Shown here: positions 5,615 through 6,484 of the stretch, one piece after another
Layout: each line of letters opens with the position of its first letter
Numbering within the stretch: the stretch's first letter is position 1
Notes under the pieces: generated by a model
The model's input: only the letters and a program-made list of their open reading frames with translations
Told to the model about the DNA's origin: nothing
The model's database searches: none
DNA from: a bacterium
Lineage (GTDB): Bacteria; Patescibacteriota; Minisyncoccia; Minisyncoccales; DG-74-3
Assembly: GCA_021161025.1 (NCBI GenBank)
Contig: JAGHBK010000040.1
Span: 1 to 6,484 of the forward strand
DNA length: 6,484 nucleotides
Direction of reading: 5' to 3'
Position numbers and translations under genes: made by a program

Positions 5615-6484
5615 ACCCTCAACTTTCCAAACACAAGCAAAGGAAGTAAAGTATCTCTAATTTTTCTTAAAATCATAATTTGTTTTTGATTTAAAATTAT
5701 TTTCTTAAATAAAGGTTCTACTAAGGAATGAAACTTTTGAAGGATAGGTTGGGGAGGAGATATCAAAGGAAAGAAATTTAATTCTTCTCTAGTTATAGCA
5801 TCATAAGTAGTGCCCCGTTCATAAGATTTCAGAAATTCGGTATTTATTAATAAATACAAATACAAAAAAGCCCAAAACTTGCTTCTCAAAACCGCAACTC
5901 CTCTTCCTATAATGTACTCTTTATCTGCTATATTTAATTCACCTACAGGCGCTCTTACCGTCGCCAATATATCAAAAGGTTTAGCTAATTTTATTTGTTT
6001 AGAACAATAAACTTTTGTATCAGGTGTATATTTTCCGAACTGGCCTTTACCTTGAACAAAAGGTATTCCCACTCCTTCTTCGTTATAATACTTAGAAGAT
6101 GGTGACTGCCCCATAATAATATCAGCTACCGAACATAGTTTCTTAACCTCCCACCCTTTCGGTATCCTTCCTAATTCACTATCCACAAACTCATTATCTT
6201 TTCCGCCTATAGCGGATCCGCCTCTGGCGGAAAACGGCTCAAAATCAATGAACCAGCTTTTAAAAATTGCCATAGCTGTTTTTTCCAAAATTTCATTCTG
6301 CCTTTTCTTATTCTCAATCAAATCATCAAACCAAGACAAAACTTTGGCTATACGGGATTGTTCGGTAATATCAAATTTAGGAATTTTTACTATATTTAAT
6401 ATTTCCCTGTTAATTCCACCTTGAGCGCTACCTCCGATTGCACTTTCTATTTGTATTTGTCCAGATTCTGAAAATAAATAGTAA
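5602..6484 (-). CDS. hsdS: Type I R-M specificity subunit HsdS (N-terminus beyond the window)
   Basis: HsdS determines the DNA target of both methylation and restriction. The frame stays open to the right edge (first full codon at 6483), giving 293 visible residues; HsdS is usually 400-450, so most of the first target-recognition domain is missing. In visible numbering, residues 1-36 are the end of that domain (GGSAQGGINREIL, IVKIPKF). Residues 41-78 are the central conserved helix (EQSRIAKVL, SWFDDLIENKKRQNEILEK, FKSWF). About 103-240 is the second recognition domain, starting LGRIPKGWEV and including GQSPSSKYYNEEG and ATVRAPVG. Residues 256-293 are the C-terminal helix (NQKQIMILRKIRDTLLP, GKLRV). 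A TTG at 6339 in the middle of the central helix could be mistaken for the start, but the conserved sequence continues upstream of it. Residues 85-94 (SARGGSAIGG) are encoded by a GC-rich palindromic repeat inserted in frame. hsdM probably lies upstream, outside the window. Confidence 0.93.
   Translation of the reverse strand, partial: YYLFSESGQIQIESAIGGSAQGGINREILNIVKIPKFDITEQSRIAKVLSWFDDLIENKKRQNEILEKTAMAIFKSWFIDFEPFSARGGSAIGGKDNEFVDSELGRIPKGWEVKKLCSVADIIMGQSPSSKYYNEEGVGIPFVQGKGQFGKYTPDTKVYCSKQIKLAKPFDILATVRAPVGELNIADKEYIIGRGVAVLRSKFWAFLYLYLLINTEFLKSYERGTTYDAITREELNFFPLISPPQPILQKFHSLVEPLFKKIILNQKQIMILRKIRDTLLPLLVFGKLRVEEI
6202..6231. repeat. Tandem GC-rich palindromic repeat inside hsdS
   Basis: Two adjacent 15-mers, TCCGCCTATAGCGGA (6202-6216) and TCCGCCTCTGGCGGA (6217-6231), differ at two positions. 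The second is a perfect 6-bp stem with a 3-base loop; the first is a near-perfect version. The centre GCGGATCCGC (6212-6221) is itself a perfect palindrome. The 30 bp are strikingly GC-rich against the AT-rich surroundings. They add exactly ten codons on the minus strand (SARGG then SAIGG) in the linker between the central helix and the second recognition domain of HsdS. This looks like a small dispersed palindromic element tolerated in a coding region, comparable in kind to Rickettsia palindromic elements. Confidence 0.8.

Noticed and set aside
5602..6339. A TTG at 6339 as the start of a 245-residue HsdS half-subunit
   Set aside because: The frame continues open to the window edge with conserved HsdS sequence (GGSAQGGINREIL, IVKIPKF, EQSRIAKVL) directly upstream, so the TTG is an internal Leu codon in the central helix.

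Overview
The window is AT-rich bacterial DNA. It is dominated by a minus-strand gene cluster built around a type I restriction-modification (R-M) system. A bacterial host is suggested by a RadA/Sms-type ATPase (a bacterial family, distinct from archaeal RadA), strong Shine-Dalgarno sites and tight gene packing. Nothing here fixes the phylum.

Transcription runs from high to low coordinates. At the right edge lies hsdS (6484 to 5602), the specificity subunit, cut by the window so that its N-terminus and most of its first target-recognition domain are missing. Fourteen bases later comes a 309-residue protein with an N-terminal Schlafen/AlbA_2-type domain (5587 to 4658). It overlaps by 7 bp the start of hsdR (4664 to 1578), the full-length restriction and translocase subunit. 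After a 52-bp gap with a strong ribosome-binding site comes a RadA/Sms-like ATPase (1525 to 158) that lacks the usual N-terminal zinc finger. No hsdM is present; it would be expected beyond the right edge, upstream of hsdS. At the left edge a plus-strand fragment (3 to 86) looks like the C-terminal tail of an IS110-family transposase, converging on the radA-like gene and suggesting a mobile or defence-island setting.

HsdS, with an HsdM encoded elsewhere, would recognise and methylate a bipartite DNA target. HsdR would add ATP-driven translocation and cleavage of unmodified DNA. The AlbA_2 protein sits inside the hsd operon and is probably co-translated with hsdR, so it may modulate restriction or act as a linked defence factor. 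The RadA-like ATPase is the last gene and may be a repair or remodelling accessory, or just a neighbour; a weak candidate promoter inside the end of hsdR could let it be expressed separately.

The most unusual details are four. A tandem GC-rich palindromic repeat is inserted in frame in hsdS. An in-phase A-AAA-AAA heptamer at the AlbA_2/hsdR junction could in principle give a fusion by -1 frameshifting. The AlbA_2 gene has a strong Shine-Dalgarno placed for an ATG-TAA start-stop rather than for its own start. The RadA-like protein lacks a zinc finger and carries a charged insertion. No gene-free stretch exceeds 300 bases.
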